From assembly GCA_049840835.1 (NCBI GenBank), contig JASGJG010000023.1, forward strand, positions 158,268 to 222,267: DNA of 64,000 nt, written 5' to 3'. The notes below the pieces were generated by a model that was given only the letters and a program-made list of their open reading frames with translations, was not told the DNA's origin and ran no database searches. This DNA comes from JANLTX01 sp049840835 (GTDB lineage Bacteria > Armatimonadota > Armatimonadia > Armatimonadales > Armatimonadaceae). Of this stretch, positions 51,297 through 62,674 are shown one piece after another (positions within the stretch are counted from its first letter, which is position 1; every line of letters starts with the position of its first letter). A program made the translations under genes and the position numbers.

Positions 51297-52064
51297 TCAA
51301 TTATACTGTACCCTCTTCATCTTATTGATGATGTCCTGCTTGGTCATCGTGATATTGTGCCAGCTCTCATGAATATCTTCTGGCTTGGCACATATTTTCA
51401 CATTCTCCACGAACATCAATAACGGTAGCTCCTCCCTTATTCCTGAATAACCCCATTATTACTTTTTCTCCTATTCTCTGCTGTTGTCATCTCTTGCACC
51501 TTCCTAATGTCCTCATCACTGACGGGCACATCTTGGTAGGTTGTTACACTTTTCGGATAGCTGAACTTGAAGGTGTAGATGTTCTTCTTAGATTTCTCTA
51601 CGCTTTTATATTCGGACGGAGGGCGAGGTACGCTTCGATTGTCTTTGCTCTTGAAGATCATGGCGCTCTTAGGTCGCTTCAGAACGTAGTCTTTATTGCC
51701 GTCATAAAACGGAATAACATCCTCTTTGATTTTGCAGACCAGAAGCTTCTTACCAATCGTACTCTTGTTTTTTGCTTTCAAACCCCCAGCCTCTTTTACA
51801 GTAAACCCTTGGTACTTGATGTCTTTATCGAGATGTATCGTGTTCATGAGATATTACTTCATTTTTTTGGATGTGTGCTCTGGGTTCTGGGATGTTCTGG
51901 GTGTTCCTAAAGAAGACTGAAGCAGTCTGCCAAGCTTGTCTCTCTCTTGCTTGAAGGGAATAAATACTTTCTTGATGGTGTCTTCAGTCCTGCGAAACGA
52001 CTGCGAGAAACGGTCTTGAACTTTGCCTGGTGGTTTCGTTCTCTTTGGCGAGGTTCAAGAACAT
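51297..52064 (-). CDS. Unknown protein (ciliate)
   Basis: Reading leftward from MFLNLAKENETT with UAA/UAG as sense codons gives a protein of about 255 residues. There is a one-base frame change near 52,010-52,020 and another near 51,425. The visible parts are a basic/helical N-terminus (RFSQSFRRTEDTIKKVFIPF, QERDKLGRLLQ), a Lys-rich middle (YVLKRPKSAMIFKSKDNRS) and an acidic-basic end (KPEDIHESWHNITMTKQDII) before UGA. No domain is recognised; the pattern is of a soluble, probably cytoskeletal or regulatory protein. The stop (UGA) is unambiguous. Confidence 0.65.
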
Positions 52065-52165
52065 TTACAATTAATTATATTTGAGAAAGGAGTTTTATTT
52101 TGAAGTTATAATTTAGGTGAGCATGAGATATGATATGTTTATAAATTCTTACATCATATTAATAA

Positions 52166-53223
52166 ATGATGAGAGATAGCAGCGACTCAGAGGAGTAAGA
52201 GCAAGGGGATAGAGAGCTTCTCAACAGGAACTAGAGTTCGGGAGCCTTTGAGGTGATCGGTGACCTTCCCTAAGCAGCTTCTGTCCTACATGTCTCAACC
52301 ATCAAGTTAAAATATAACCTTCTAATGAATCACTCAAGCCTAAGGTTCTTTCTCCAGCTGACTGGAAGACTCTACTGACTGTCAATAACTCATCCCACAG
52401 TATTAGCAATTATATGAGCATTATCAATTCTATTTGTAAAGGACTATCACCAAATGTGAAGGTTATTTACTGGGAGACTCTATGCGAGAAAAGTAGTATT
52501 TTACCAACGCTGAAACAATCCCACTCATATAACTAAAAGTACAACAAAACCATTCAAGAATGTATTGACAAGTTGAAAGAGAGGGTTAACGAAATATTCC
52601 CTGCCGAATAACTGAAATCGTATTTGGAAATGACAAGCGAATTACTCTATAATTACTATGCATAGGATCCAGAGGTGGGGTTCTGTAAGAGCATGGAGTA
52701 TTTAGCCTTTGGGCTTGTTGTGGCTCTAAGGGAGAACAGCTCTGTGGAAACCGAACTACTGATGAATTCAGGTCACTATTTTTCTTGCATAATGAGAAAA
52801 AGGAAGCTCAGAGATATGTACTTTCCTGGGTTTCCAGGACTTTTCACAAAAATAAAATAGCTCGAAGATGAGGTTAAGGTATAAATCCCTGATGTCTACG
52901 AGAAGATCAACACACTCCAAAAAGAATGGCAGCACCTCTTCTTCAAACACTACCTCACTGTTTTCCTTCACAAAATCCCATACAAATCAGCCTTCACTAG
53001 AATCATCTAGCTCCTGCTTTTCTAGAGCTCAATCATGATTACTTATGTTCTTAAAAGAATATTGCAGGAAACTCGCGAATAATTGGTAACAATGAAGAAA
53101 GAGGATTTAGAATAGCATATCAAGAACGATCTATTTAACAACTACATCTCAAGGTACAAGTAAGAGCAGCTTCCAGAATGTCTCAATAATCTACTGATAA
53201 AAGTCGAAGATATCGGCAAATGA
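52166..53223 (+). CDS. TBC-domain protein, RabGAP-like (ciliate)
   Basis: About 350 residues. The N-terminus is acidic (MMRDSSDSEE), then a frame change near 52,330. The second frame carries PKVLSPADWKTLL and a Rab-GAP/TBC-like core: DPEVGFCKSMEYLAFGLVVA corresponds to the GYxQGMNxLA motif, MYFPGFPGLFTKIK to the ff-pgl block, and WQHLFFKHYLTVFLHKIP to the W-F-x-x-L-F-x-x-x-xP motif. The Arg and Gln finger motifs (IxxDxxR, YxQ) are not intact: the YxQ position reads FCK. Hence it may be a regulatory TBC rather than an active GAP. Confidence 0.7.
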
Positions 53224-53492
53224 TGGTATGCTCTTTGATATTCTCGTATATCCCGACTGATATATTTCATTATTATTTTAATTTGAAATGACATCACATT
53301 CTACCGTAAATTTAATATTGTGATCACAATTCCAACCTATCCAAAGATCCTATCCCTATTCTTCTAACCCCTTAACTCGATTTATCAAAATAAAACAAAT
53401 AATGTATGGCTAGGTTACTGCCAGGCCTTGTAGGACCCGAGCAGACTTTGTTTGTGCAGAACTCAATCACAAAAGAATGACTTAAATAAACA

Positions 53493-54017
53493 TCACGGTT
53501 GGTTGACCACCGAGTACTCCCTCAGCTTCTGGGCGTACATGCTGAACAGCTCAGGGGTTACGAATACGAATCGTAGTTGACCATTTCGAGAAAAGATACT
53601 TCCAGGGAGTTAATTTCGCTCTTGCTAATGCCCCCTATCTTGGCATAGTAGTTGTTCTTGAAGTAGAAATCGTCATAGAACTTCGCAGCCACCATAAATG
53701 TGACTAATAGAGTCCTGAGTCAAATCGCTCTTACCTGTGGATCGAGAACCTATTAGCATGAAGTCTGGGTTGCGTTCCTGCAGGCGATCGATGTAGATCA
53801 GGGTCATGATGTAGACAGAATCGGAGCAGTAGGAGTATTTCTCGATTCTTTTCAGGTACTCCTCAATGCTCACTGCCGGAGGGATGTTGCCGTGGAAGGC
53901 AGTGCGATCGAAGTTTTAGTCGGTAGGAGCGTTGCTAAGGAGCTCCTTGAGGGAGAGGGCCATGGCTCGAATGATGAGTTCTCGGTGGGGACCCTGCTTG
54001 TCCTTGGTTTCTTGCAT
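53493..54017 (-). CDS. PHO80-like cyclin, one intron (ciliate)
   Basis: The spliced protein of about 164 residues begins MQETKDKQGPHRELIIRAMA. The cyclin box of the PHO80 (P/U-type) family is visible: SIEEYLKRIEKYSYCSDSVY, MTLIYIDRLQERNPDFML, then (after a 31-nt intron) VTFMVAAKFYDDFYFKNNYY, AKIGGISKSEINSLEVSFLE and VTPELFSMYAQKLREY. A one-base deletion near 53,570 (GATTCG for GATTTCG) is needed to keep NYDFVFVTPELF in frame. Such cyclins pair with CDKs of the PHO85 type in nutrient or cell-cycle control. Confidence 0.85.
53704..53734 (-). other. 31-nt intron in the cyclin gene
   Basis: Read on the minus strand, GTAAGAGCG...CTATTAG interrupts ...RST-V-TFMVAAK. Removing exactly 31 nt restores the conserved cyclin box across the junction. 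Confidence 0.85.
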
Positions 54018-54332
54018 CAATAAATTAAATAGGAAGTAACTCGAGGAGTTAATTACTAATAATATCTGATTGGGAAAACTGTATTATTAATAGACAACTA
54101 TCGGTCGTAAATTTATTTTAGCAAAGGGATCTTATGAAGAATATTGGATCATGCTGATTTGTTATTGAGAAAATACCAATGATTAATTGTGTAATATGTA
54201 CTATTAATTTTAAAACAGCTCCAATAAATGCAAATACAAATTTAAGAGGGAGAGCCCTAAACAATCTCTTTTCAAAGCAACACCGGTTTATTATTGATAT
54301 CCCATTCTTCCTTATTTTATTTTGTATAATCG
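54018..54332. other. AT-rich intergenic region of the ciliate chromosome
   Basis: Divergent region between the cyclin and basic-protein genes. The sequence is strongly AT-rich with no conserved reading frame; it presumably holds two promoters. No TATA-like element stands out. Confidence 0.5.
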
Positions 54333-54922
54333 ATGGACAAGAGCCTCGCCTACAAGAAAAGCCTGCGTGCCCACCGCCGCACCGCCTCCTCCAATCTTTA
54401 GGACCTCTGCTTCAAGCCCTAGCTCAGCGAACCACTCCTCTTCAAACCCAAATAGCTTCCCATTAAATAAAAGGACATTTCAAAAACTTAATCAGATCCC
54501 ATCAAAATCTCCTTCTCACAGCAGGACGACCACGAGGTAGTCAAACTGATTAAAGCCTCTTCCGAGCTGGTTCTATAGAAGAGGGTGATCATGGATAGTT
54601 TCTAGGAGGAATAATAAAAAATAAATAAATCCCAGAGCTCTAACTTCCTGGTGGAGACGAGAGTCCGTTCCAGTTCTCGAAGGGAGAGAGAATGAGGCAG
54701 CAGGAGGTATATGAATATCAGGGACTTGATGGGAGATCGTTCAAAAAGAAGCCTAAGGTGGATAGGTCAGATGAGCTAAATAAGGAGTCGAAGAAGAAGC
54801 CTGTTTAGTTGAAGAAGAACCAAGTGAGTGGGATGATTCATAGTGAGTACTTTAACGGCCCTCAGCCTCCGAAAATTAGAATAGACAAGGGGATAAGGTT
54901 CGGGCAGAAAAAAGAGGCTTGA
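54333..54922 (+). CDS. Basic Lys/Ser-rich protein (ciliate)
   Basis: Begins MDKSLAYKKSLRAHRRTASS, followed by a Lys/Gln/Glu-rich region with many UAA/UAG codons, a Ser/Arg segment (ETRVRSSSRREREN) and, after a one-base frame change near 54,690, RQQEVYEYQGLDGRSFKKKP, KESKKKP and a C-terminal QPPKIRIDKGIRFGQKKEA before UGA. About 195 residues; the composition suggests a nucleic-acid-binding or low-complexity nuclear protein. No family recognised. Confidence 0.6.
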
Positions 54923-55098
54923 TTATTGATCATCAGTTTTGATTCTGATTAACTTTGATTAATGAGGAATATAGTTATAATTACTATTCTCATATTTAAT
55001 TTATTATTCTTTATAAAATAATAAAAATAAATTTAATTCGTATGATATTATAATATTCCCCAAAATATATTATTGAGTCATTAATATATAATCATTTA

Positions 55099-56064
55099 AT
55101 GCGTCGAGCCCCTAAATCAGGAATCAGCCGCAACAGATTCGAGCTGTTTGTTGCATGTAAGGACACGCTGAGGAAGAGATCAGAGCCAAGGTGCTTGTTA
55201 TCAGACTCAGATTCGCCAGAAAATCAGCGTCTCGGCCTTTGGATGAGAGCTACAACAAGGAGCTGCTGAACAAAGAGAACATTGTTGAGATGGCCACAAT
55301 GACGTCTCTACCGCCAGAGTGGGTGGACAAGTACGAAGATTGCCAAGTTCTCATCGAGGAATGTGGACGAGATCAGGTTACAATGGGCTAACCAAGAGAA
55401 GCGAATCTCGTCTCTGTATGCGAAAAGGCTGAACACAATGAGCGAGAGCGAGTAGAGCTATCTGGACAGGCAGATCTTTGACAAAGCGCAGTAAGCGACC
55501 AAAAAGATCGCCCTCTGCTAGAAACAGCTCAAAGAGATCAAGAACGGCGTGGATGAGGACTCCCCAGACCGCCAGGTTTGCCACAACCTTGCCACCGCTT
55601 TGGCGGTGTAGATCCATGAGAAGACAAGGGAGGTGAGGGGGCAGCAGAGAGCCTATGTGGAGCAGAGGAAAAGGCTGGAGAGCTCAACAAAGGTATCGTT
55701 CCTTGACCTCGCTGTTGAGAAAACCCTGGGCGGAGAGATATACGAGGACGACTTGCAGCAGATGGAGATGTAGGACTTATAGATGAAAACCAGGAACAAA
55801 GAAATCCTGAAGCTTGTTGACACAATTAACTAGCTCTCCGAAATATACAAGTAGCTGGGGGAGTTCGTAGTGATACAAGGGACCCTTTTAGACAGGATCG
55901 ATGTGAACCTGGATGAGGCGATCACTCACGTGAAGAAAGGCAAGGAGGAATTGGGAAAGGCTTTGTAGCACCAGAAGAGCCCGCTGGCCTGCCGGATAAT
56001 CCTGGGGATGGTCGCAGTGCTGGTAATCCTGGGCATTGTGCTGATTGTGAAGCATGTCAGCTGA
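55099..56064 (+). CDS. Syntaxin-16/Tlg2-type Qa-SNARE, one intron (ciliate)
   Basis: The spliced protein is about 315 residues. It begins MRRAPKSGISRNRFELFVAC, an N-terminal Sec1-binding-like peptide, then a 20-nt intron (55191-55210). TSLPPEWVDKYEDCQVLIEE corresponds to the syntaxin-16 PPQWVD block. A one-base frame change near 55,360 follows. Then VDEIRLQWANQEKRISSLYA and later RNKEILKLVDTINELSEIYK and VIQGTLLDRIDVNLDEAITH form the SNARE motif with the central Gln zero layer; SPLACRIILGMVAVLVILGI is the C-terminal membrane anchor. UAG at 55831 and 55851 fall at SNARE positions normally Glu/Asp. Confidence 0.9.
55191..55210 (+). other. 20-nt intron in the syntaxin gene
   Basis: GTGCTT...GACTCAG, 20 nt; its removal joins SEPR to FARKSASRPLDE in frame. 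Confidence 0.85.
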
Positions 56065-56172
56065 CTGATAATTAACAACAAGCTTGATTTACAATCATAA
56101 AATACTTTGATGTAAGGCTTGCTCAATATTAATTGCCTGCTTATATTATGGCATTGCATTCGATTATCATTT

Positions 56173-58290
56173 ATGTTGAGTATCTCCCGAAACTTCTTCC
56201 GTGTGTTCCGCTTCAGCATCCACAACTACAGCAAAACGCTCTAACCCTCGGCAAAACTTCGCATACATGGGAGGACACTTGTGGACGAATTCCACTACCT
56301 CAAATAGAAGCCGCTCACTAAACTGGAGCAATCCGAGAACAAAAACTACTAGAAACACGCTGCCAAGTGGCAAGAGGCAACGGAGAAGTACTGGAGCACC
56401 TACAACCAGAGAAGAGACCCAAGGGTCAGCTCCCCACCCGAGCTATCGGACAAATACTAGTACTTTACCAAAGCCAACTGGATCGAGGACAGAGAATACA
56501 ACATCATATATCGAAGGCCCATCGGGGGCACGGACGAGCAGAAGCAGACGGTGCTGGACATAATGGCGATTCCCCAGGTGAAAAGGTATAGAAGGACGGT
56601 CGACTTGGTTAAAACAGCGCTGAACCCCTCGCATACTCTCCTGTGCTTCGGGTTGGATTTGCATAACAACTAGAACCTGCGCTTCTACATTAAGAACTTG
56701 GATACCAGCAGGGTGTACGAGGAGAAGTTCGAGGGGCAAGTGAAGAACGTGGAGTTCTGCGACGATGAGTCTTTGTACTACGTTGTGGAAGGAGGGGACA
56801 AGAGAGCCCACAAGCTGTACTACAAGAAATTGGGAGCGGAGCACGGGAAGTTGCTATTCTAGTAAAAAGACCCGGAGTATCATCTGGACTTCCAAAAGGC
56901 GAAGGATGGCACTTGCTTGATACTCAGAAGCAGCAATAGAACAACTGATGAGATCCACACCGTTAGAAAGGCGGGCGATGAGTTTGAGATCAAGAACATG
57001 CTGCCGAAGTAGTCGAAATCGAGAGGGTTCCTGAACAAATCGGGCAGAGTCTACCTGTGGACGGACAAAGACTCGTATGACTACAAGATCAAAGTGTTCG
57101 ACGAGGAGAAGCAGGACTTTGCAGACTTTTATGAGCCTGAGCAGGGGGTGACGATCACCTAGGTAGATATGTTCGAGGGCTATATTGTTTTGTATCTGAG
57201 GAAGCACTCGAGGTCGACTCTGAGGGTGATCGACACCAGCACCAAAGATGCGCACGACATCAACCTGGACGAAGAGGTTTGCATGATCACCCCAGGCCTC
57301 AACGAAGCATACAAGACCAAGAAGTTTGTTTTCTTCGTGAACACCCCGTTCATCTACAACTAATCGTACTCCTACGACATTACCGAGAGAAAGCTGGCCA
57401 AACTGTCCAACTTCTAGCTGACAGGGCCCAAATTCGACCGCAACAAGTACAAGACCTCCGTTGTGTTTGCTCCCTCGTAAACGGGTGACTTGATCCCCGT
57501 CTCCATCATCGAAAAAAAGGACAGAGTTGGACCTTCTAAACTGCTGCTAAAAGTTTACGGCTTCTACGGACTAGAAAACGAAGTGCAATTTGGCAATGTG
57601 TACTTGAGCGCCCTGGAGAACGATTGGGTGATAGCCTATGCGCATGTGAGGGGAGGAAACTAGCTGGGCAACAGATGGTGGAGGAGCGCTATTCTCGAGA
57701 ACAAGCCCAGGGCTTGGAAGGATCTAAAGGAGTGCGTGGGGTACCTGTTTGCCCATTAGTACACCCACCCCAGTCTGTTGGTGCTGAGTGGGAGCTCGGC
57801 AGGAGCCATTACTGTTTGGAACGCCATAAACCACAGCCCTTATCTCTACAAGGCTGCCATCTTGTCTTTCCCGTTCTTGGATGTGCTGAACAGCTTGCTC
57901 GACATCAATTTGGCCCTCACAGGGACAGATTACAGCTAGTTCGGCAACCCTAATTAGTCCCTCAAAGCATTCAACACGATATAGAGTTACTGCCCTTACC
58001 AGACCATAAGGTCTCAAGAATACCCAGCCATTTTCATCGAGGCCGGGAAGAACGACTACAGGTGCCCCCTTTACCAAACGCTGAAATTCGTCCAGAGGTT
58101 CAGGGAAAGAGCCAAAGTGCCAACGAAAATAGAATAGGTTGGAGACAAGGGGCTTATGGTGTCGATTCACTAAGAGGCAAGCCACACAGGGGATGCTGAT
58201 GGGAAACAGCGAGCGAGAAACGAGTGCGAGATATTCGGATGCCTGGACTACATACTGCTCGAAGCAAATAGGGATCTGACATACAAATGA
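56173..58290 (+). CDS. Oligopeptidase B-like S9A serine peptidase (ciliate)
   Basis: A single uninterrupted frame of 705 codons when UAA/UAG are sense, the longest clean gene of the chromosome. The N-terminus MLSISRNFFRVFRFSIHNYS is rich in Arg, Phe and Ser with an amphipathic pattern, so mitochondrial targeting is possible. The central seven-bladed propeller is followed by the catalytic domain: HVRGGN-[UAG]-LG is the conserved RGGGELG motif, GSSAGA has the nucleophile Ser542, the Asp is in EAGKNDYRCP, and the His in EASHTGDAD. It matches oligopeptidase B / PREPL-type prolyl oligopeptidases that cleave short peptides after basic residues or act as esterases. Confidence 0.9.
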
Positions 58291-58396
58291 TACTGTGTAT
58301 TTGAGCTAACTGAAATTATCTTACAGGTAGGAATTACCATTGCTGGCCGACCCTATCAATGCTTCTGCTTATTTCGTTTATAAACTGATAGTAGCA

Positions 58397-58896
58397 ATGA
58401 ACAAATCCCTCTTGGCCGTCCTCGTTGCCCTCTTCGTCATGAGCGCCACCGCCCACTCCCTCGACGAGGTGAAGAAGGCCTTCCTGAACGACAAGTGCAT
58501 TGCTGATGAGCTCACCATCGTCAAGCCCCAGATCGAAGCCAAGGTGGCCCAACTCAAGCTGGTAACTCCCCCCTTACCCAGAACAAGGAGGACGTGGCTG
58601 CCAAGGCCGAGCTGATCTCTCTGGTCAGGCGAACTCCAGGGAAAGTTCAGAGTCATCCGGAACCATCAACAGGATCACAGCCCCAGCTGGGAGACGCCGT
58701 CGAAGCCGCTGGAATCTCCTTCCTGTTGGCCTCCAACTGCTTCCACAAGGACGTCGGAATCGTGTTCTTAGTCGCCGATGAGATCGTCCAGGACCCATCC
58801 TCGATCACCAACGACCTCGTCCTCGCCATCTTCATTGGCATCCTCGGCTACCAGGGATACAAGGACTGCTCCCAGTTCATTAACTTCATCCTCTGA
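58397..58896 (+). CDS. Small secreted protein, one intron (ciliate)
   Basis: After removal of a 20-nt intron (58562-58581) the reading is exactly 159 codons plus UGA. It begins MNKSLLAVLVALFVMSATAH, a classical signal peptide, then SLDEVKKAFLNDKCIADELT and, in exon 2, NKEDVAAKAELIS and AGISFLLASNCFHKDVGIVF with spaced Cys residues, ending KDCSQFINFIL. The Cys count is low and no family is recognised; it may be a granule or surface protein. Codons in this gene are markedly GC-richer than the surrounding DNA, as for highly expressed genes. Confidence 0.7.
58562..58581 (+). other. 20-nt intron in the secreted-protein gene
   Basis: GTAACTCCCC...TTACCCAG, 20 nt. Total length 500 minus 20 is divisible by three and gives one open frame. 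Confidence 0.85.
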
Positions 58897-59063
58897 TGAC
58901 ACATATCCGACGAACATTGCCCATACCACTTACTATATGAGTCGTCTATATCGACTCTCCAACATTAATATTAGATGTTAATTTAATTGTCTTGATGGGC
59001 CGGATTGTTGAAGTTGGCTATTTATTTACTGTTTCGCTAAATTGCATTATAAAATAGAGCACA

Positions 59064-59889
59064 ATGAGTGAAGAACAACCCAAGCCATCTGCTGCAGAAT
59101 AGACTCCCGCTATTGCCATGTCTGATGTGCTGTAGGTCATCGTCATCGAATAATAGCAGGTCCCTCAAGAGCCGAGACAGCCTCCCCCGGTAAATCGAGC
59201 CAGAATCATGAATCTCTTCGTCATCGTAGTCAGGCCCCGAACTGAACAAGGTCACAAGCGATCCCTTCAAGATCGTCCCAGTCAAGAGCCAGCAGCAATA
59301 AAAGCAGAGGGAGATCAGGAAGTGCTTCAACAAGACATGCAAGAACAGGAGGGCAGGGATGTATCGAAAGTGCTCAACCCTTGCGGCCCCTTGGAGTATC
59401 TGTGCGGGCCGTGCATGGAGAGGCTGAAGGTCGGCGACTATTGCTACTACTGCTATCAGATATATTTCGAGGAGAACGACGGGACCGACTGGATCATGTG
59501 CGACAAGTGCCAGAAGTGGGTGCACTTCGACTGCGAGGAGAAGCTGGGCGACCAGTTCATCAAGGCGAAGATGCTCGAGAACACCGACCTGAATTACTAT
59601 TGCCCCAAGTGCAAGCCGCTCAAACAGGTGGCGTCCAAGAAGGGGTCGATGACCCATAAAAGAACCCAAGCAGATTAGAGAGCCGAAAGACTCGAAGTAG
59701 TCGAAAGAGCCAAAATAGTTCAAATAGCCCAAGGAGCCAAAGGAAGCCAGGTAGACCAAGCCATACAAGGACAGCAACAAGTTTGTCAAGAGGAACGACT
59801 GCATACCAAACGGGTACGGGTTTTACTGGAAGCTGAAGCCAGAAGAGATCCAGTCTGACTTGGAGAAGCTGAGGAAGGGGTGCAGCTGA
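59064..59889 (+). CDS. PHD-finger protein (ciliate)
   Basis: Begins MSEEQPKPSAAEQTPAIAMS and continues with a Gln/Glu/Pro-rich region. The zinc-binding part is GDYCYYCYQIYFEENDGTDW, then IMCDKCQKWVHFDCEEKLG and YYCPKCKPLKQ: Cys-x2-Cys, Cys-x2-Cys, His-x2-Cys, Cys-x2-Cys, a PHD finger that reads histone tail methylation. A preceding Cys pair (LCGPC) may extend the module. After a one-base frame change near 59,660-59,680 the tail (PKDSKQSKEPKQ, PNGYGFYWKLKPEEIQSDLE) ends at UGA. Predicted nuclear. An open frame on the opposite strand is a shadow of this gene. Confidence 0.85.
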
Positions 59890-60092
59890 ACCGTCTTAAC
59901 AAATCAGCAATAGTGACGAGATAATGCCAATTAAACTATTCCTCAGTAATTAGTTTGCACATTAATAAAATACATTAAATAATCAATCAACTATCAATAA
60001 CAGCCAGTCAAATATTGTTAATAATCCATCTAATATTAAATAAGTGAGATCAATGATGCATGCAATAGCCAAAAATTGAATGTTTATTGTTA

Positions 60093-62024
60093 TCAGTCCA
60101 TCAGTTCGGCCAGTTCCTCTGGGGCGTGGGAGCGCTTTACCCTTGTCGTTCTTAGCCTTCTGGAGGGTCTCGTCCACAATGAAGCACATCAAGAGGGTGT
60201 CCATTCCCAGGTCGTAGACGGTCATGAACACAACTGCGATTGCGTAAGAGTACACGAACACGAGCTGAATTAATCCACACTTACAATCAGGAACAGGAGA
60301 GGAGAGAGCACCTTCGCGTACGTGGTGTATGTGATGGAAGGCTACACAGCCCCCGTGGTTCCGGCAGCAATCAGGAGCTTCCCGATGAACATGATCACTG
60401 CGCCTATCCCGTTGACCACAGCGAACCTCATCGGGTTGGACCAGGCAATCTCGAACCCCTCTTTGGCTGAGGCACAGAAGTTGTCCCCCTTCAAGGCGAT
60501 CAGGATGTAGGCGTTTTTGTTGATAAATTGGACGATCCTCTCAAGGCAGGCGAGGCAGCATCGAGTGCAGGTGGTGACGTACTCCACGATTCTGTTGTTC
60601 CCGGCTCCTGAGTTGTCGAGCTGCTTCCTCACAATTTCGAAGGCGAATTGAATAAACTGAACGACGGCAAGCAGGAAAGAGCCAAAGGCAAGAGACCCCA
60701 GGTGGTACCTGAGTGACCGCCAGAAGCTCCTCAAAACTGGGAGGTGCAAATCGTGGCCGGGGCCGTGAGAGTAGTACCACATGCAGCAAGCCGAGGCGAT
60801 CACAAAGGTAGTGACGCCTTGGAGGAGCGCATTTGACCAGAGGGTGGCGAACACGAAGTAGTAGAATCTGACCAGGGACAGTCTTGTAGTCTGCGATGGA
60901 GGTGAACACGTCGCCATTTGCTATGAACGAGGCCGCGCTGACCAGCCAGATCATGCAGACGCAGCAGACCACCCAGAGGGCCACGGTGGCAATGGCCATG
61001 ATGATGGGCACAAACATGACCGAGCAGACTTCGAGTAAGAATGCCCCAGCGCATTTGCAGACGGCCACGGCTAGCCTGATCCTGCCGCAGCAGCAGAGGG
61101 TGATCAACAAGAACAGCCCCGCTCCAGCCCAGCACGCGTATCCATAGTACTTGTAATATTGGGTGTCTCCATTGATGGTGGGGATCGCGATTCCGAAGAC
61201 GGACACGTTGGTGGCTCCGAACAGTCCCCCACTGTAGGCCAAGATGAAGCCTAGCCCGGTAATGGCGGCGATGGTGCCCAAGATACAGAGCCACACCACA
61301 CAGCCCGTGAAGCACCTCATCAGGAAGATGACGATGTAAGAGACGATGATGGCAGCGCCGAAGCCTCCCAGCAAAATCTGCCAGTTCTGAATCAGATGGT
61401 CATTACATTCTTGATGTCGTTGATAAAGTTGGAGAGGTAGCCAGACGACAGCATGTTGGTCATGACCGTGCTGAACTCGTTCAACGTTTGGCCGTCGAAG
61501 TAGCCGATCGAGGCGACGGTCGGGAAGCAGACCCTGCTCGACACTGGGGTGCTGGCATACCCGTAATGGTCACGCCAGACACGGTATTGGCAGTGGCCGA
61601 GGTGCCGTCCTCACTCAGGGTGTAGTCGTAGTTGCAGTCGGTGACCTGAGAGTTGGTGTAGCAGCCGAGGGAAGAAAGGGTGCCGCTGGTGTAGCTGGGG
61701 CATTCCGCAACACCCTGAGTTACCCGAATAGTTACACTCTCTTGGCCGTGTCGATGGCGGTGGGGTTGTAGAAGTAAAGGTAGGGGTGGTTGGCGGTGGC
61801 TCCGATTCCGCAGAATGTTGTTATCGACGTCCGTCCCCCTGTAGATCAAGCTCGGGTTCCCCTTCGTGTATCTTTGTAGAATGGAGCAGTAGACCATGGC
61901 GCCGATGTTGATGACGAAGAGGATGAAGCAGAATATGTCCCTGCACCTCCCTGTTCTCGATGGGCCCGTTCTCCAAGTCGTTGAGCTTGCCTTGGTCGAG
62001 TTCTTTGGCCTTTTCTTCTGACAT
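60093..62024 (-). CDS. Choline-transporter-like (SLC44/CTL) protein (ciliate)
   Basis: About 630 residues read leftward from MSEEKAKELDQGKLNDLENG. CTL features are CRDIFCFILFVINIGAMVYC, RYTKGNPSLIYRGTDVDNN, HPYLYFYNPTAID, then many membrane helices (LGGFGAAIIVSYIVIFLMRC; SGGLFGATN; CWAGAGLFLLITLCCC), WYYSHGPGHD, RIVEYVTTCTRCCLACLERI and the C-terminal DTLLMCFIVDETLQK, ending HAPEELAELMD and UGA. Introns at 60891-60909 (19 nt) and 60265-60284 (20 nt) restore frame; single-base changes near 61,945, about 61,820 and about 60,135 remain. It would transport choline or organic cations across a membrane. Confidence 0.85.
60265..60284 (-). other. 20-nt intron in the CTL gene
   Basis: GTAAGT...TTCAG on the minus strand, 20 nt, between SPLLFLI and LVFVYSY in frame. 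Confidence 0.85.
60891..60909 (-). other. 19-nt intron in the CTL gene
   Basis: GTGTTCACC...ATCGCAG, 19 nt, between NGD and TTRLSLVRFYYF; removing it restores the CTL frame exactly. Confidence 0.8.
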
Positions 62025-62674
62025 AAATAATTATTAATCCTTAAAATACTTGTTCGACTTTAGAAATTTAAATTGTTCCAGAATATTATTAGATTTATCA
62101 TACTTTTAATAAATGATATGAGAAAGATAAAGTTCTATGTTTTAATTTGTTTGTTTGATGAGCAAAACTTTTATATTTGATCTTGAATTTATGCCAAGAA
62201 GATAGTTTGCTTCTATCAATTTTCAATGATTAAAATCAAAAGTATTAATTCTCGTTTGCAGAAGAGCAATAGTGAAAATGCTCAACATCAGAGTATAATT
62301 ACAAATAAGAAAGAAATAATTTGTAAAATAGCATAGCCATTTTCTTCTAAAATTACAACAAAAATTATTATGAATATGAGCCTTAAATTCAAACAAAGCC
62401 ACAATTTCAGACAGTCAACCCTCACATTAAAAAAGCTGTTTTTGAAAGATTCTTAAAAATACGAAATGAAAAATACATTTTAAACATCTTGACTATAAAC
62501 AAACAGCAAAAGTACTTTCAGTCTATTAAAGCAACACGATCATAACGATTGAACCCAAATTATTTTGAGCCTCAGTTACATGTATATCTTTCCTGATCAG
62601 AAAACTATAAATTTTGGTCTCTTTAATTTAGTGGAACATTAATAACATATCCTCACAATGTTTCTACCAAAAAC
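62025..62674. other. AT-rich intergenic region of the ciliate chromosome
   Basis: 650 bases, strongly AT-rich, between the CTL and aldo-keto reductase genes, which are transcribed away from each other. No conserved reading frame or RNA gene is seen; both promoters must lie here. Confidence 0.55.

Noticed and set aside
59037..59804. 255-residue open frame opposite the PHD-finger gene
   Set aside because: Shadow of the PHD gene; no domain, and the sense strand carries the complete zinc-finger pattern.
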